The notes beneath the pieces are model-generated. The model made no database searches. It saw only the letters and a program-made list of their open reading frames with translations, and had not been told where the DNA came from. A DNA stretch of 64,000 nt from Modicisalibacter sp049808615 (lineage in GTDB: Bacteria; Pseudomonadota; Gammaproteobacteria; Pseudomonadales; Halomonadaceae), in NCBI RefSeq assembly GCF_049808615.1, contig NZ_JBNCAN010000006.1:118275-182274 (forward strand), written 5' to 3'. The translations under genes and the position numbers were made by a program. The first letter of the stretch is position 1, and every line of letters begins with the position of its first letter. Shown in pieces: positions 1-8,532 of this stretch.

Positions 1-389
1 TCCTGTTCAATCGTCAGCCGGTGGCGGTGATCGGCGAGGAGAAAGTCGAAGGGGTCAAGCTGGTGCGCACCCGCCTGGGTGAGCCGGACGAGAACGGGCG
101 TCAGCGCCCGGAGGTAGTGCCGGGCTCTGAAGAGGTGCTGGAGGCGGACGCGGTGATCATCGCCTTCGGCTTTCAGCCCAGCGATATCGAGTGGTTCGAG
201 CCCCAGCGGATCGAGATCGATGAACGGGGCCGGGTCACTGCGCCGGAGCACGGCAACTTCGCCTTCCAGACCAGCAACGAGAAGATCTTCGCCGGTGGCG
301 ACATGGTGCGCGGCTCCGACCTGGTGGTCACCGCGATTCATGAAGGGCGCCAGGCGGCGGAGGGTATTCTCGATTATCTGGAGGTGTGA
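1..389 (+). CDS. gltD: Glutamate synthase small subunit, C-terminal part (truncated by window start)
   Basis: This is the last ~128 residues of the NADPH-dependent glutamate synthase beta subunit, which passes electrons from NADPH via FAD to the large subunit for glutamate formation. The reading frame is already open at base 3 and continues from outside the window; an internal GTG at 21 is not the real start. The C-terminal nucleotide-binding pattern is visible: a hydrophobic strand ending in AFGFQPS, then IFAGGDMVRG and the helix DLVVTAIHEGRQAA, characteristic of GltD and related flavin disulfide-reductase-like subunits. gltB would be expected upstream, outside the window. Related proteins (PreT, AegA) share this fold, so the gltD name is likely rather than certain. 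Confidence 0.85.
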   Translation, partial: LFNRQPVAVIGEEKVEGVKLVRTRLGEPDENGRQRPEVVPGSEEVLEADAVIIAFGFQPSDIEWFEPQRIEIDERGRVTAPEHGNFAFQTSNEKIFAGGDMVRGSDLVVTAIHEGRQAAEGILDYLEV

Positions 390-501
390 CAACGCAAGGG
401 TATGCACCAGGCTGCGCGCCATGCGATACGCAAAGGCGAATTCCATCACTTAGCTTGTGGCCTGAGCGTCGGGCAGGAACAAGGTCCTTCTTGCCTGCCC
501 T

Positions 502-523
502 CGAGCGACATCCATGTCGCTCG
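502..523. repeat. Perfect 10-bp-stem palindrome with CC centre
   Basis: CGAGCGACAT, then CC, then ATGTCGCTCG: a perfect inverted repeat in the gltD-pyrG spacer. It shares the central ATCCAT with two neighbouring palindromes, which suggests a REP-like family rather than a terminator (no T-tract follows). Confidence 0.6.
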
Positions 524-642
524 TCGCTCGCCACTGCGTTCGCGATGGCGCCTTCGCGAAAGTCGCTTTACCGCGCAGCCTGTTGCTAGACCCCATGCCG
601 AGCGGCGCCAGGTGCAGGAAAAAGCGAAGCTCCTTTTTCAGG

Positions 643-671
643 GCCGGAAAATACATCCATGCTATTCCGGC
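643..671. repeat. Inverted repeat around an ATCCAT centre
   Basis: GCCGGAA (643-649) pairs with TTCCGGC (665-671) around a 15-base centre containing ATCCAT. It overlaps the start of the next repeat at 667. Confidence 0.45.
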
Positions 672-697
672 ATTTCCGCCATCCATGGCGGTCAGAT
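667..697 (+). repeat. 31-bp dispersed palindromic repeat, copy 1 (second copy inverted at 56284-56314)
   Basis: The 31 bases here recur exactly, in inverted orientation, at 56284-56314. The core is CCGCCAT, CC, ATGGCGG (a 7-bp stem). Similarity continues more loosely on the 3' side for about 50 bases in both copies (an AGCGCC..TAGG stretch, then ACAGCG.CTTCGC), so the repeated unit is longer than the perfect match. Confidence 0.75.
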
Positions 698-886
698 GAA
701 AAGGGAGCGCCTAGGGATGGGTTTACAGCGTCTTCGCTGTTCCTGTACCTGGGGTAGCCGCGGTAATGCAACGCAGCGTTCTAAATTGAGCCCCCACCCC
801 GAGTCTGCTATTCTGGCGTCCCATCCGGGCCCGATTCTCCTTGCGGCCCTTTTTAGAGCTTCTGCTCACGATTCGACAGGTTTTCC

Positions 887-2539
887 ATGACACGATATAT
901 CTTCGTGACCGGCGGCGTTGTGTCCTCTCTCGGCAAGGGCATCGCCTCAGCCTCCCTCGCAGCGATTCTCGAGGCGCGCGGCCTCAAGGTCACCATGCTC
1001 AAGCTGGACCCGTACATCAACGTTGATCCGGGCACCATGAGTCCGTTCCAGCACGGCGAGGTATTCGTCACCGAAGATGGCGCGGAGACCGATCTCGACC
1101 TAGGGCACTACGAGCGTTTCATCCGCACCAAGATGACCCAGGCCAACAACTTCACCACCGGCCGCGTCTATGAACACGTGCTACGTAAGGAACGTCGCGG
1201 CGACTACCTGGGGGGCACCGTGCAGGTGATCCCGCACATCACCGACGAGATCAAGCGCCGTATCTACGAAGGCGGCGAAGGCTTCGATGTGGCGCTGGTG
1301 GAAATCGGCGGCACCGTGGGGGACATCGAATCGCTGCCGTTTCTCGAGTCGATTCGTCAGCTTCGCAGCGAAGTGGGTGCCCAGCGTGCGCTGTTCATGC
1401 ACCTGACCCTGGTGCCCTACATCAAGACCGCCGGCGAGACCAAGACCAAGCCGACCCAGCACAGCGTCAAGGAACTGCGCTCCATCGGCATCCAGCCGGA
1501 CATCCTGATCTGTCGCAGCGAGGTCGAGCTCGAGGAGACCGAGCGGCGCAAGATTGCGCTGTTCACCAACGTCGAGGAGCGGGCCGTGGTGCCGCTGCAG
1601 GACGCCGACACCATCTATCGCATCCCGCTGATGCTGCACGAATTTGGTCTGGACGAGATCGTCTGCGACAAGCTGCGTCTCGAGGCCCCGGAGGCCGATC
1701 TGACCGAATGGATTCATGTGCTGGATGCCAAGCTCAACCCCTTGAAGTCGATCAACATCGCCATGGTCGGCAAGTACATGGAACTGCTCGACGCCTATAA
1801 ATCGCTCAACGAGGCGTTGGTGCACGCGGGCATCCAGTCTCGGGTCAAGATCAACATCGATTACGTCGATGCGGAGGTGATCGAGCGCCATGGCACCGAG
1901 CGCCTGGCCGGCAAGGATGCGATTCTGGTGCCTGGCGGCTTTGGTGAGCGGGGCGTGGAGGGCAAGGTTCTGGCGGCTCGCTATGCTCGTGAGCAGAGGG
2001 TGCCCTATTTAGGCATCTGTCTGGGCATGCAGGTCGCGGTGATCGAGTTCGCGCGCCATGTCGCCGGCTGGGAGGATGCCAATTCCACGGAGTTCAGCCG
2101 TGATACCCAGCATCCGGTGATCTCGCTCATCGCCGAATGGATCACGCCGGAAGGCAAGATCGAATTGCGTGACGAGGCGTCCGACTTGGGCGGCACCATG
2201 CGTCTGGGCGGACAGGTCTGCCAGCTCAAGCCGGGTTCCAAGGCCCATCAGGCCTACGGGTTGGATGCCATCACCGAGCGTCATCGTCATCGTTACGAGG
2301 TCAACAACCAGTTCGTCGAGGCGCTGGAGCAGGCCGGGCTGGTCGTCTCCGGCAAGAGCGTCGACAACTCTCTGATGGAAGTGATCGAATTGCCGGATCA
2401 CCCCTGGTTCGTGGCTTGCCAGTTCCACCCCGAATTCACTTCCACGCCGCGGGATGGGCATCCGTTGTTTTCCGGCTTCGTGCAGGCAGCGCTTGAGCAT
2501 AAGGCGGCGCGCGCTCGCGCTCAGGGAGTGGTGACATGA
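887..2539 (+). CDS. pyrG: CTP synthase
   Basis: CTP synthase converts UTP to CTP using ATP and ammonia released from glutamine, the last step of pyrimidine nucleotide synthesis. The 550-residue protein has the usual length. The N-terminal synthetase domain opens with the P-loop GGVVSSLGKG (residues 9-18) and the DPYINVDPG segment. The C-terminal class I glutamine amidotransferase domain shows GICLGMQ with nucleophile Cys378 and HPEF with His514/Glu516. The stop codon overlaps the kdsA start (ATGA), so pyrG-kdsA are translationally coupled and with eno form a likely operon, an order common in gammaproteobacteria. It starts at the ATG at 887. Confidence 0.98.
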   Translation: MTRYIFVTGGVVSSLGKGIASASLAAILEARGLKVTMLKLDPYINVDPGTMSPFQHGEVFVTEDGAETDLDLGHYERFIRTKMTQANNFTTGRVYEHVLRKERRGDYLGGTVQVIPHITDEIKRRIYEGGEGFDVALVEIGGTVGDIESLPFLESIRQLRSEVGAQRALFMHLTLVPYIKTAGETKTKPTQHSVKELRSIGIQPDILICRSEVELEETERRKIALFTNVEERAVVPLQDADTIYRIPLMLHEFGLDEIVCDKLRLEAPEADLTEWIHVLDAKLNPLKSINIAMVGKYMELLDAYKSLNEALVHAGIQSRVKINIDYVDAEVIERHGTERLAGKDAILVPGGFGERGVEGKVLAARYAREQRVPYLGICLGMQVAVIEFARHVAGWEDANSTEFSRDTQHPVISLIAEWITPEGKIELRDEASDLGGTMRLGGQVCQLKPGSKAHQAYGLDAITERHRHRYEVNNQFVEALEQAGLVVSGKSVDNSLMEVIELPDHPWFVACQFHPEFTSTPRDGHPLFSGFVQAALEHKAARARAQGVVT

Positions 2540-3381
2540 GCGACCGGGTCGTTGAGTTCGCCGGCCTGCAGGTCGGCAATACGCTGCCGTTCATGCTGTT
2601 CGGCGGGATGAACGTGCTGGAATCTCGGGACATGGCGATGGACGTCGCCGAGACCTATATCGAGGTGTGCGCTCGTTTGGGCATCCCCTATGTGTTCAAG
2701 GCCAGTTTCGACAAGGCCAATCGCAGCTCGATCCACTCCTACCGTGGTCCTGGTCTGGAAAAAGGCATCGAGATCCTTGCCGATATCAAGTCGCGCTTCG
2801 ATGTGCCTGTTATCACCGACGTGCACGAGCCTTGGCAGGCGGCGCCGGTAGCCGAGGTGGCGGATATCATTCAACTGCCGGCGTTTCTGGCGCGTCAGAC
2901 CGATCTGGTGGTGGCCATGGCCGAGACCGGGGCGGTGATCAACATCAAGAAGCCGCAGTTCGTCGCTCCCCATGAGATGCGCCATATCATCAAGAAATGC
3001 CAGGAAGCGGGTAACGAGCGCCTGATCCTATGCGAGCGCGGCTCGAGCTTCGGCTACAATAACCTGGTGGTCGACATGCTTGGCTTCGGCGAGATGAAGC
3101 AGACCGATTTCCCGGTCATTTTCGATGTGACCCATTCATTGCAGCGCCCCGGCGGTCGCTCGGACAGCGCCGACGGGCGCCGTGCTCAGGTGTTCGATCT
3201 GGCTCGTGCCGGAATCGCCGTGGGCCTGGCCGGACTGTTTCTCGAGGCCCATCCCGATCCGGATAAGGCACTGTGTGACGGACCCTGCGCCTTGCCGCTG
3301 GACAGGCTTGAGCCGTTCCTGAATCAACTCAAGCAGCTCGATGAACTGGTCAAGGGTTTTCCCACGATCCAGGTACAGTAA
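2536..3381 (+). CDS. kdsA: 3-deoxy-8-phosphooctulonate (KDO-8-P) synthase
   Basis: KdsA condenses phosphoenolpyruvate with arabinose 5-phosphate to make KDO-8-phosphate, a precursor of the lipopolysaccharide inner core, so the cell is Gram-negative. The 281-residue length matches the family. Recognisable blocks are GGMNVLESRD near the start, KASFDKANRSS (PEP binding), ITDVHEP, QLPAFLARQTDL and the phosphate-binding ERGSSFGYNNLVVDM. It overlaps the end of pyrG by four bases and lies 44 bases before eno; eno makes the PEP that KdsA uses. Confidence 0.98.
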   Translation: MSDRVVEFAGLQVGNTLPFMLFGGMNVLESRDMAMDVAETYIEVCARLGIPYVFKASFDKANRSSIHSYRGPGLEKGIEILADIKSRFDVPVITDVHEPWQAAPVAEVADIIQLPAFLARQTDLVVAMAETGAVINIKKPQFVAPHEMRHIIKKCQEAGNERLILCERGSSFGYNNLVVDMLGFGEMKQTDFPVIFDVTHSLQRPGGRSDSADGRRAQVFDLARAGIAVGLAGLFLEAHPDPDKALCDGPCALPLDRLEPFLNQLKQLDELVKGFPTIQVQ

Positions 3382-3425
3382 TCTCGTTTCCGACAACGCT
3401 GAACCAAACAAAAGGATGGCATGAC

Positions 3426-4721
3426 ATGGCAGAGATCGCCGATATTCACGCTCTGGAAGTACTCGACTCCCGCGGCAATCCGACCGTACAGGCCGAGGTC
3501 ATTCTCAAAAGCGGTACGCGCGCCAGTGCCTGTGCGCCAAGCGGTGCCTCCACCGGTTCTCGGGAAGCGTTGGAGCTGCGCGATGGCGACAAGGCGCGCT
3601 ATCTGGGCAAGGGTGTGCTCAAGGCCGTCGAGGCGGTAAACACCAAGATTCGCGAACGCCTCATGGGCATGGATGCCAGCGATCAGCGGGGGCTGGACAA
3701 CGCCATGCTGGAACTCGACGGCACCGACAACAAGGCCAACCTGGGCGCCAACGCCATCCTCGCGGTCTCCCTGGCTGCCGCCAAGGCCGCCGCCACCGAG
3801 CAGGGTGTCCCGCTCTATGCCCACATCGCCGAGCTATATGGTCAGCCCGGTCAGTACAGCATGCCGGTGCCGATGATGAACATCATCAACGGCGGTGAAC
3901 ACGCCGATAACAATGTCGACATGCAGGAGTTCATGATTCAGCCGGTGGGTGCGCCAAATTTCCGTGAGGCGCTGCGCATGGGAGCGGAAATCTTTCATGC
4001 CTTGAAAAAGGTACTTTCCAGCCGAGGTCTGGCCACGGCGGTAGGTGACGAAGGCGGCTTCGCTCCCAATCTGGATTCCAATGCCGAGGCCCTGGCGGTG
4101 ATCAAGCAAGCGGTGACGGATGCCGGCTATACCCTGGGCAAGGACATTACCCTGGCACTCGACTGTGCCTCTTCTGAGTTCTACAAAGACGGCGAGTATG
4201 ATCTGGCCGGCGAAGGCAAGCGCTATGACGCCGCCGGGTTTGCCGACTACTTGGCGGGGCTGGTCGAACAGTACCCGATTGTCTCCATCGAGGACGGCAT
4301 GGATGAGTCCGATTGGGATGGTTGGAAGATCCTGACCGACAAGCTCGGCGACAAGGTGCAACTGGTGGGCGATGATCTGTTCGTCACCAACACGCGTATC
4401 CTCAAGCGCGGCATCGACGAGTCGATCGGCAACTCGATACTGATCAAGTTCAATCAGATCGGGTCGCTCTCCGAAACCCTGGACGCCATCAAGATGGCTC
4501 AGGACGCAGGGTTCACGGCGGTGATCTCGCATCGCAGCGGCGAGACCGAGGATACCACCATCGCCGACCTTGCCGTGGCAACCTCCGCGGGGCAGATCAA
4601 GACCGGTTCGCTCAGCCGCTCAGATCGTATCGCCAAGTACAACCGCCTATTGGTAATCGAGCAGGAACTGGGCGACAAGGCCCGGTATCCCGGGCTCAAG
4701 GCCATCAAGGGTCAAGGGTGA
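3426..4721 (+). CDS. eno: Enolase
   Basis: Enolase interconverts 2-phosphoglycerate and phosphoenolpyruvate in glycolysis and gluconeogenesis; in gammaproteobacteria it also takes part in the RNA degradosome. The 431 residues cover the whole family. Visible motifs are LDSRGNPTVQ near the N-terminus, the loop ASTGSREALELRD, SIEDGMDESDWDGW, GDDLFVTN and the signature ILIKFNQIGSLSET, plus SHRSGETED. It follows kdsA by 44 bases. In many relatives ftsB and ispD follow eno; here a ~560-base non-coding spacer follows instead. Confidence 0.98.
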   Translation: MAEIADIHALEVLDSRGNPTVQAEVILKSGTRASACAPSGASTGSREALELRDGDKARYLGKGVLKAVEAVNTKIRERLMGMDASDQRGLDNAMLELDGTDNKANLGANAILAVSLAAAKAAATEQGVPLYAHIAELYGQPGQYSMPVPMMNIINGGEHADNNVDMQEFMIQPVGAPNFREALRMGAEIFHALKKVLSSRGLATAVGDEGGFAPNLDSNAEALAVIKQAVTDAGYTLGKDITLALDCASSEFYKDGEYDLAGEGKRYDAAGFADYLAGLVEQYPIVSIEDGMDESDWDGWKILTDKLGDKVQLVGDDLFVTNTRILKRGIDESIGNSILIKFNQIGSLSETLDAIKMAQDAGFTAVISHRSGETEDTTIADLAVATSAGQIKTGSLSRSDRIAKYNRLLVIEQELGDKARYPGLKAIKGQG

Positions 4722-4883
4722 GCCAAGTTTTCATCTTCTGCGTTTGAATTCCGTGTTACGGATTTAACTAAAACTCTGTGTCAGCGGTATCGGTCATCTT
4801 GATGCCGCTGCATCATTCGGCGCGGTTGTAATGCTTACAACCTCTTCTTGCCTCTCTTGACCGTCGTCAATGTCTTCACTTCG

Positions 4884-4901
4884 TGTAAGACATTTCCTAC
4901 A
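4884..4901 (+). promoter_or_regulatory. GacA-type upstream activating sequence of the rsmZ-like RNA
   Basis: TGTAAGACATTTCCTACA matches the published GacA consensus TGTAAG-N6-CTTACA at 11 of 12 fixed positions, with the correct spacer. It lies ~170 bases before the GGA-rich RNA across an A+T-rich linker. From memory, the distal UAS and A+T-rich linker resemble the rsmZ promoter of pseudomonads. Confidence 0.7.
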
Positions 4902-5064
4902 AAGAGGCGAGGTTCTTATGGACAAAACTAACTTAAATTAGTTTTTGCCCATGCGCTGCTGATAACAAGCTCTTGTTTTAGAACACTTCAAATTTTTTCT
5001 AAAGTTTGGTCGCTATCAGTCGATATTGGCCCCCCCCGTTGCGAGGTTTCCTCAATCTGACAAG

Positions 5065-5241
5065 ATAGACACAGGACTTCGTTAGCCAAGCGCTAACAGC
5101 AGGGACGCACATGGTCGTTGGCTCGTTCGGCATGACAGACAGGAGGTCGGGACCGGACAAGGAAGAAGCCAAGGGAAGCGGGTACAGGGAATTACCCTCA
5201 TGGAACGGCTGGGAGCGGGCGACCTTCGGGTCGCCTTTTTT
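5065..5241 (+). ncRNA. rsmZ: RsmZ/CsrB-type CsrA-sequestering small RNA (approximate 5' end)
   Basis: Ten GGA triplets lie between 5074 and 5214, many as (A/C)AGGA or AGGGA, before a strong Rho-independent terminator. Some sit in hairpin loops: GGGTA (5180-5184) pairs with TACCC (5193-5197) around a loop with AGGGA, the classic CsrA-binding hairpin. A further hairpin (5081-5097) follows the first GGA. RNAs of this class bind several CsrA/RsmA dimers and so free target mRNAs. The position next to fdxA-mutS matches the known rpoS-rsmZ-fdxA-mutS order of Pseudomonas, a GacA-type box lies upstream, and csrA itself is at 18.1 kb. The 5' end is a guess: I found no good -10 hexamer. No start codon with a ribosome site opens a credible frame. 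Confidence 0.82.
5218..5241 (+). terminator. Rho-independent terminator of the rsmZ-like RNA
   Basis: GGCGACC, loop TTCG, GGTCGCC, then six T residues. The UUCG tetraloop and T-tract make a textbook terminator on the plus strand, 38 bases before the end of the convergent fdxA gene. Confidence 0.9.
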
Positions 5242-5279
5242 ATGCTCTGTAGGGTGTTGGCCCTTTGTGGTGCTGGTCT

Positions 5280-5603
5280 TCAGCGTTCGAGTTGCTCGAG
5301 TTTGCCGGGTTTGCCGTCCCACGCTTCGGCATCCTCTGGCGGGTCCTTCTTCTCGGTAATATTCGGCCACACCTCGGCGAGCTCAGCATTGATTTCAATG
5401 AAGGCCTCTTGATTGTCCGGCAGTTCGTCTTCCGAGAAAATTGCTTCTGCGGGGCACTCCGGCTCGCACAGCGCGCAGTCGATGCACTCGTCGGGGTGGA
5501 TCACCAGAAAGTTGGGACCTTCGTAGAAGCAGTCGACCGGACACACCTCCACGCAATCGGTGTACTTGCAGCGGATGCAGTTTTCGGTGACGACGAATGT
5601 CAT
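5280..5603 (-). CDS. fdxA: Seven-iron ferredoxin
   Basis: This 107-residue protein is a [3Fe-4S][4Fe-4S] ferredoxin, a small soluble electron carrier. Two cysteine clusters are visible: CIRCKYTDCVEVCPVDC near residues 9-25 and CIDCALCEPECP near 40-51, each with the family's spacing, followed by the acidic C-terminal extension typical of the Azotobacter FdI/FdxA type. It lies downstream of mutS on the same strand, separated by 164 A+T-rich bases that probably hold its own promoter. The neighbourhood (small RNA, fdxA, mutS) matches that of pseudomonads. Confidence 0.96.
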   Translation of the reverse strand: MTFVVTENCIRCKYTDCVEVCPVDCFYEGPNFLVIHPDECIDCALCEPECPAEAIFSEDELPDNQEAFIEINAELAEVWPNITEKKDPPEDAEAWDGKPGKLEQLER

Positions 5604-5767
5604 GGTGTCTCCCTCGGGCTTGATGTGCTAGATGCCGTCGCATCAGCGGTTGAATGTTATAAAAACGTGCTGTTTATAAGGCTTTGTTTTATCGAGTTCC
5701 GATTCTAGTCACGCTGGACCTGGGCGAACAAGTCGTACCTGCACGACCGGCTATGCGGTCATTTCCT

Positions 5768-8356
5768 TTAAAGGGTCTCACGCCAGCGATACAGCAGCTC
5801 GAGGGCTTGCCGAGGCGACAGCTCGTCCAGTGCCAGGCTACTGAGTTCGTCAATCAGCGGATGCGGCGTGCTGGCGAACAGGTCCGCTTGCTGGGGGGCT
5901 GTGCTTGCAGGCCTATTGCCTGATGAGCGCTGGCCCTGATCGATCTCCTGCTGTTCGAGACCGGTCAGCTTGTCCCGGGCTCGCGCAATGACACTTTGCG
6001 GCACCCCGGCCAACTGTGCCACCTGCAGACCATAACTCTGGCTGGCAGGGCCTTCCTCCACCCGATGCATGAACACGATACCGTCCTTGTGTTCCGCCGC
6101 GGTGAGATGCACGTTGGCCACGCCCTCGAGCTGCTCCGCCAGGGCGGTCATCTCGAAATAGTGGGTGGCGAACAGCGTGAAGGCCTTGACCCGGGCCAGG
6201 TGCTCGGCGCTCGCCCAGGCCAGGGACAGGCCATCGAAGGTGCTGGTGCCGCGTCCTATCTCGTCCATCAGTACCAGGCTTTCTTCGGTCGCATTATGCA
6301 GGATGCTGGCGGTTTCGGTCATTTCCACCATGAAGGTCGAACGTCCGCCGGCGAGATCGTCGCTCGAGCCGATGCGGGTGAAGATGCGATCCAGGGTGCC
6401 GATCTCGGCCCGCTCGGCGGGCACAAAGCTGCCACAGTGAGCGAGCAGTGCGATCAATGCCGCCTGGCGCATATAAGTAGATTTACCACCCATGTTGGGT
6501 CCGGTGATCACCAGCATATGACGCTCTGGATCAAGACGCAGGTCATTGGGTACGAAGGGGTGTTCGCTGACATGCTCCACCACCGGGTGACGCCCGTCGA
6601 GGATGCAGATGCCCGGTGTGTCGAGAAGCTGCGGACGCACGAAATCCAGCGCCTGAGCGCGTTCGGCGAAAGTCGTCAGCACGTCGAGGGCGGCCAGGGC
6701 TTGTCCCGTCGCTTGAAGCGGGTTGAGTTCAGCGTTCAGGGTGTCGAGCAAGCCCTCATAGAGCAGTTTCTCCCGGGCCAGGGCCTTGGATTTTGCCGAC
6801 AGCGCCTTGTCTTCGAACTCCTTGAGCTCGGGAATAATAAAGCGCTCAGCATTCTTTAGCGTCTGGCGGCGAATATAGTCTGCCGGGGCGTCCCGAGCCT
6901 GGGCGCGGGGGATCTCGATGAAGTAGCCGTGTACCCGGTTGTAGCCGACCTTGAGTCCGGCCAGCCCGGTGCGCTCCCGCTCCCGGGTCTCGAGCTTCAC
7001 CAGATAGTCGCCGGCATGCTCCGCCAGGCCGCGGAACTCGTCGAGTTCCTCATCAAAGCCTGGGGCAATCACGCCGCCATCGCGAATCACCACCGGCGGG
7101 TTGTCGAGCAGGGCGCGAGTCAGAAGATCGGCCAGATCCGGGTAAGGGTGAATATGATGGCGTAAGTCATCGAGGACGCTGCCGTCATCCAGTTGGGCCA
7201 GCTCTTCCTGAAGATCCGGCAGCGCGTTCAGCGCATCGCGCAGGCGTGCCAGATCCCGGGGGCGGGCGCTGCGCAGGGCAACCCGGGCGAGAATGCGTTC
7301 GACATCGCCGATCTGTTTGAGCATGTCGTGCAGGGGGGCGTGCGCCTCATTGCCCAGCAGCAACTGCACTGCGCCTTGGCGGGCGACGATCTGCTCGCGA
7401 CTGCGCAGTGGGCGATTGAGCCAGCGCTTGAGCAAGCGCGCCCCCATGGCCGTGGCGGAAGTGTCGAGCACGCTGGCCAGGGTGTTGTCACCCGTACCGC
7501 TCAGATTGGTGTCGATCTCGAGATTGCGGCGGCTGGCGGCGTCGATGACCACCGCATCGTCGCGGCTTTCCACTCCCAGGGCCGTTACATGAGGTAGTCG
7601 CGAGCGCTGGGTATCCCGGGCGTAGTCGATGAGTACTCCGGCGGCGGTGATGGCAAGCGATAGGTGGGCGCAGCCGAAGCCCCGCAGGTCGGCGACGCCG
7701 AACTGATCGCACAACAACCGGGTCGCGGATTCCAGGTCGAACAGCCATTCGCTTTGACGTTTGAGCCCTCGGCGCTCTCTCAAGCTGGCTGGCAGCTCCC
7801 GCTCGTCGGCGGTCAGCAGCTCCGCTGGATCGAGGCGATGGATTTCCGCCAGCATATCGGCGTCGCTATCGACTTCGAGCACGCTGAAGCGACCGCTTGA
7901 TAGCTCCAGCCAGGCAATCCCCCAGCGCCCGTTTCGGCAATGCAAGGTGACCAGAAGATTGTCGCGCTTGGCGTCGAGCAGGGCCTCGTCATGCAGCGTA
8001 CCCGGCGTGACGATGCGCACCACCCTGCGTTCCACCGGCCCCTTGCTGGTGGCCGGGTCGCCTATTTGCTCGCAGATCGCCACGGATTCGCCACACTTGA
8101 CCAGACGCGCCAGATAGCCCTCGGCGCTGTGGTAGGGCACGCCGGCCATGGGAATCGGCTTGCCCGCGGATTGACCGCGCTGGGTGAGGGTAATGTCGAG
8201 CAACTGCGCGGCGCGACGAGCATCGTCGAAGAACAACTCGTAGAAATCGCCCATGCGATAGAACAGCAACACCCCCGGATGTTCGCGCTTGATCTTGAGA
8301 TACTGCGCCATCATCGGGGTATGTTGGGGGCTTTTCGTCTCGATCGCGTCTGGCAT
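5768..8356 (-). CDS. mutS: DNA mismatch repair ATPase MutS
   Basis: MutS recognises base mismatches and small loops and, with MutL, starts strand-directed repair. The 862 residues match the MutS1 family. In order: N-terminal mismatch-binding domain with the GDFYELFFDDA motif (Phe wedge and Glu), connector and core domains, then the C-terminal ATPase with Walker A GPNMGGKSTYMRQ, the DEIGRGTSTFDGLSLAWA block (Walker B and signature) and TLFATHYFEMT. The start ATG at 8356 gives an N-terminus ending in TPMMAQYLKIK, normal for the family. It is divergent from the AsmA-family gene, with a 176-base shared promoter region. Confidence 0.98.
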   Translation of the reverse strand: MPDAIETKSPQHTPMMAQYLKIKREHPGVLLFYRMGDFYELFFDDARRAAQLLDITLTQRGQSAGKPIPMAGVPYHSAEGYLARLVKCGESVAICEQIGDPATSKGPVERRVVRIVTPGTLHDEALLDAKRDNLLVTLHCRNGRWGIAWLELSSGRFSVLEVDSDADMLAEIHRLDPAELLTADERELPASLRERRGLKRQSEWLFDLESATRLLCDQFGVADLRGFGCAHLSLAITAAGVLIDYARDTQRSRLPHVTALGVESRDDAVVIDAASRRNLEIDTNLSGTGDNTLASVLDTSATAMGARLLKRWLNRPLRSREQIVARQGAVQLLLGNEAHAPLHDMLKQIGDVERILARVALRSARPRDLARLRDALNALPDLQEELAQLDDGSVLDDLRHHIHPYPDLADLLTRALLDNPPVVIRDGGVIAPGFDEELDEFRGLAEHAGDYLVKLETRERERTGLAGLKVGYNRVHGYFIEIPRAQARDAPADYIRRQTLKNAERFIIPELKEFEDKALSAKSKALAREKLLYEGLLDTLNAELNPLQATGQALAALDVLTTFAERAQALDFVRPQLLDTPGICILDGRHPVVEHVSEHPFVPNDLRLDPERHMLVITGPNMGGKSTYMRQAALIALLAHCGSFVPAERAEIGTLDRIFTRIGSSDDLAGGRSTFMVEMTETASILHNATEESLVLMDEIGRGTSTFDGLSLAWASAEHLARVKAFTLFATHYFEMTALAEQLEGVANVHLTAAEHKDGIVFMHRVEEGPASQSYGLQVAQLAGVPQSVIARARDKLTGLEQQEIDQGQRSSGNRPASTAPQQADLFASTPHPLIDELSSLALDELSPRQALELLYRWRETL

Positions 8357-8532
8357 GGCGTATTCGAATTCCCTTTATACGTGGGCCGGCCATTCTATCC
8401 CAGTCCACCGAGGCTTCGACAGTTCGATTGACGATGACGGCAGCAGCTATGCTGTCAAGGAGCTGCTGGAAGAAACGAAGAGTAAGGTGGATGAGGCGTT
8501 TTACACCTTGATCGGCAGGGCAAGGAGGCGAT

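Larger units (their letters stand above)
390..886. other. Non-coding spacer between gltD and pyrG, rich in palindromes
   Basis: I see no credible gene in these ~500 bases; the short open frames overlap in several frames and look like no family. It holds at least three palindromes with an ATCCAT centre (502-523, 643-671 and within 667-697) and a block that recurs inverted near 56.3 kb. The last ~60 bases before 887 must hold the pyrG promoter and leader, but no convincing promoter hexamers stand out. Confidence 0.7.
4722..5279. other. Non-coding spacer between eno and fdxA; holds an rsmZ-like locus
   Basis: There is no supportable protein gene here. From left to right: a short dyad TTGTAATGCTTACAA (4826-4840); a GacA-type box (4884-4901); an A+T-rich stretch of roughly 110 bases (about 4905-5020); a run of eight C residues (5030-5037); a GGA-rich stretch (5074-5214); and a terminator on the plus strand (5218-5241). 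The layout is that of an rsmZ-type small RNA gene. Confidence 0.75.

Noticed and set aside
402..890. Open frame of 162 codons upstream of pyrG, and several overlapping shorter ones
   Set aside because: Composition is unlike a protein gene, it overlaps the pyrG promoter region and the palindromic repeats, and it has no recognisable motif.
4826..4840. TTGTAATGCTTACAA as a second GacA box
   Set aside because: The half sites are separated by too few bases to fit TGTAAG-N6-CTTACA; kept only as a dyad.
5996..6859. 287-codon frame opposite mutS
   Set aside because: Antisense shadow of a clearly coding gene; long antisense frames are common in high-GC DNA.
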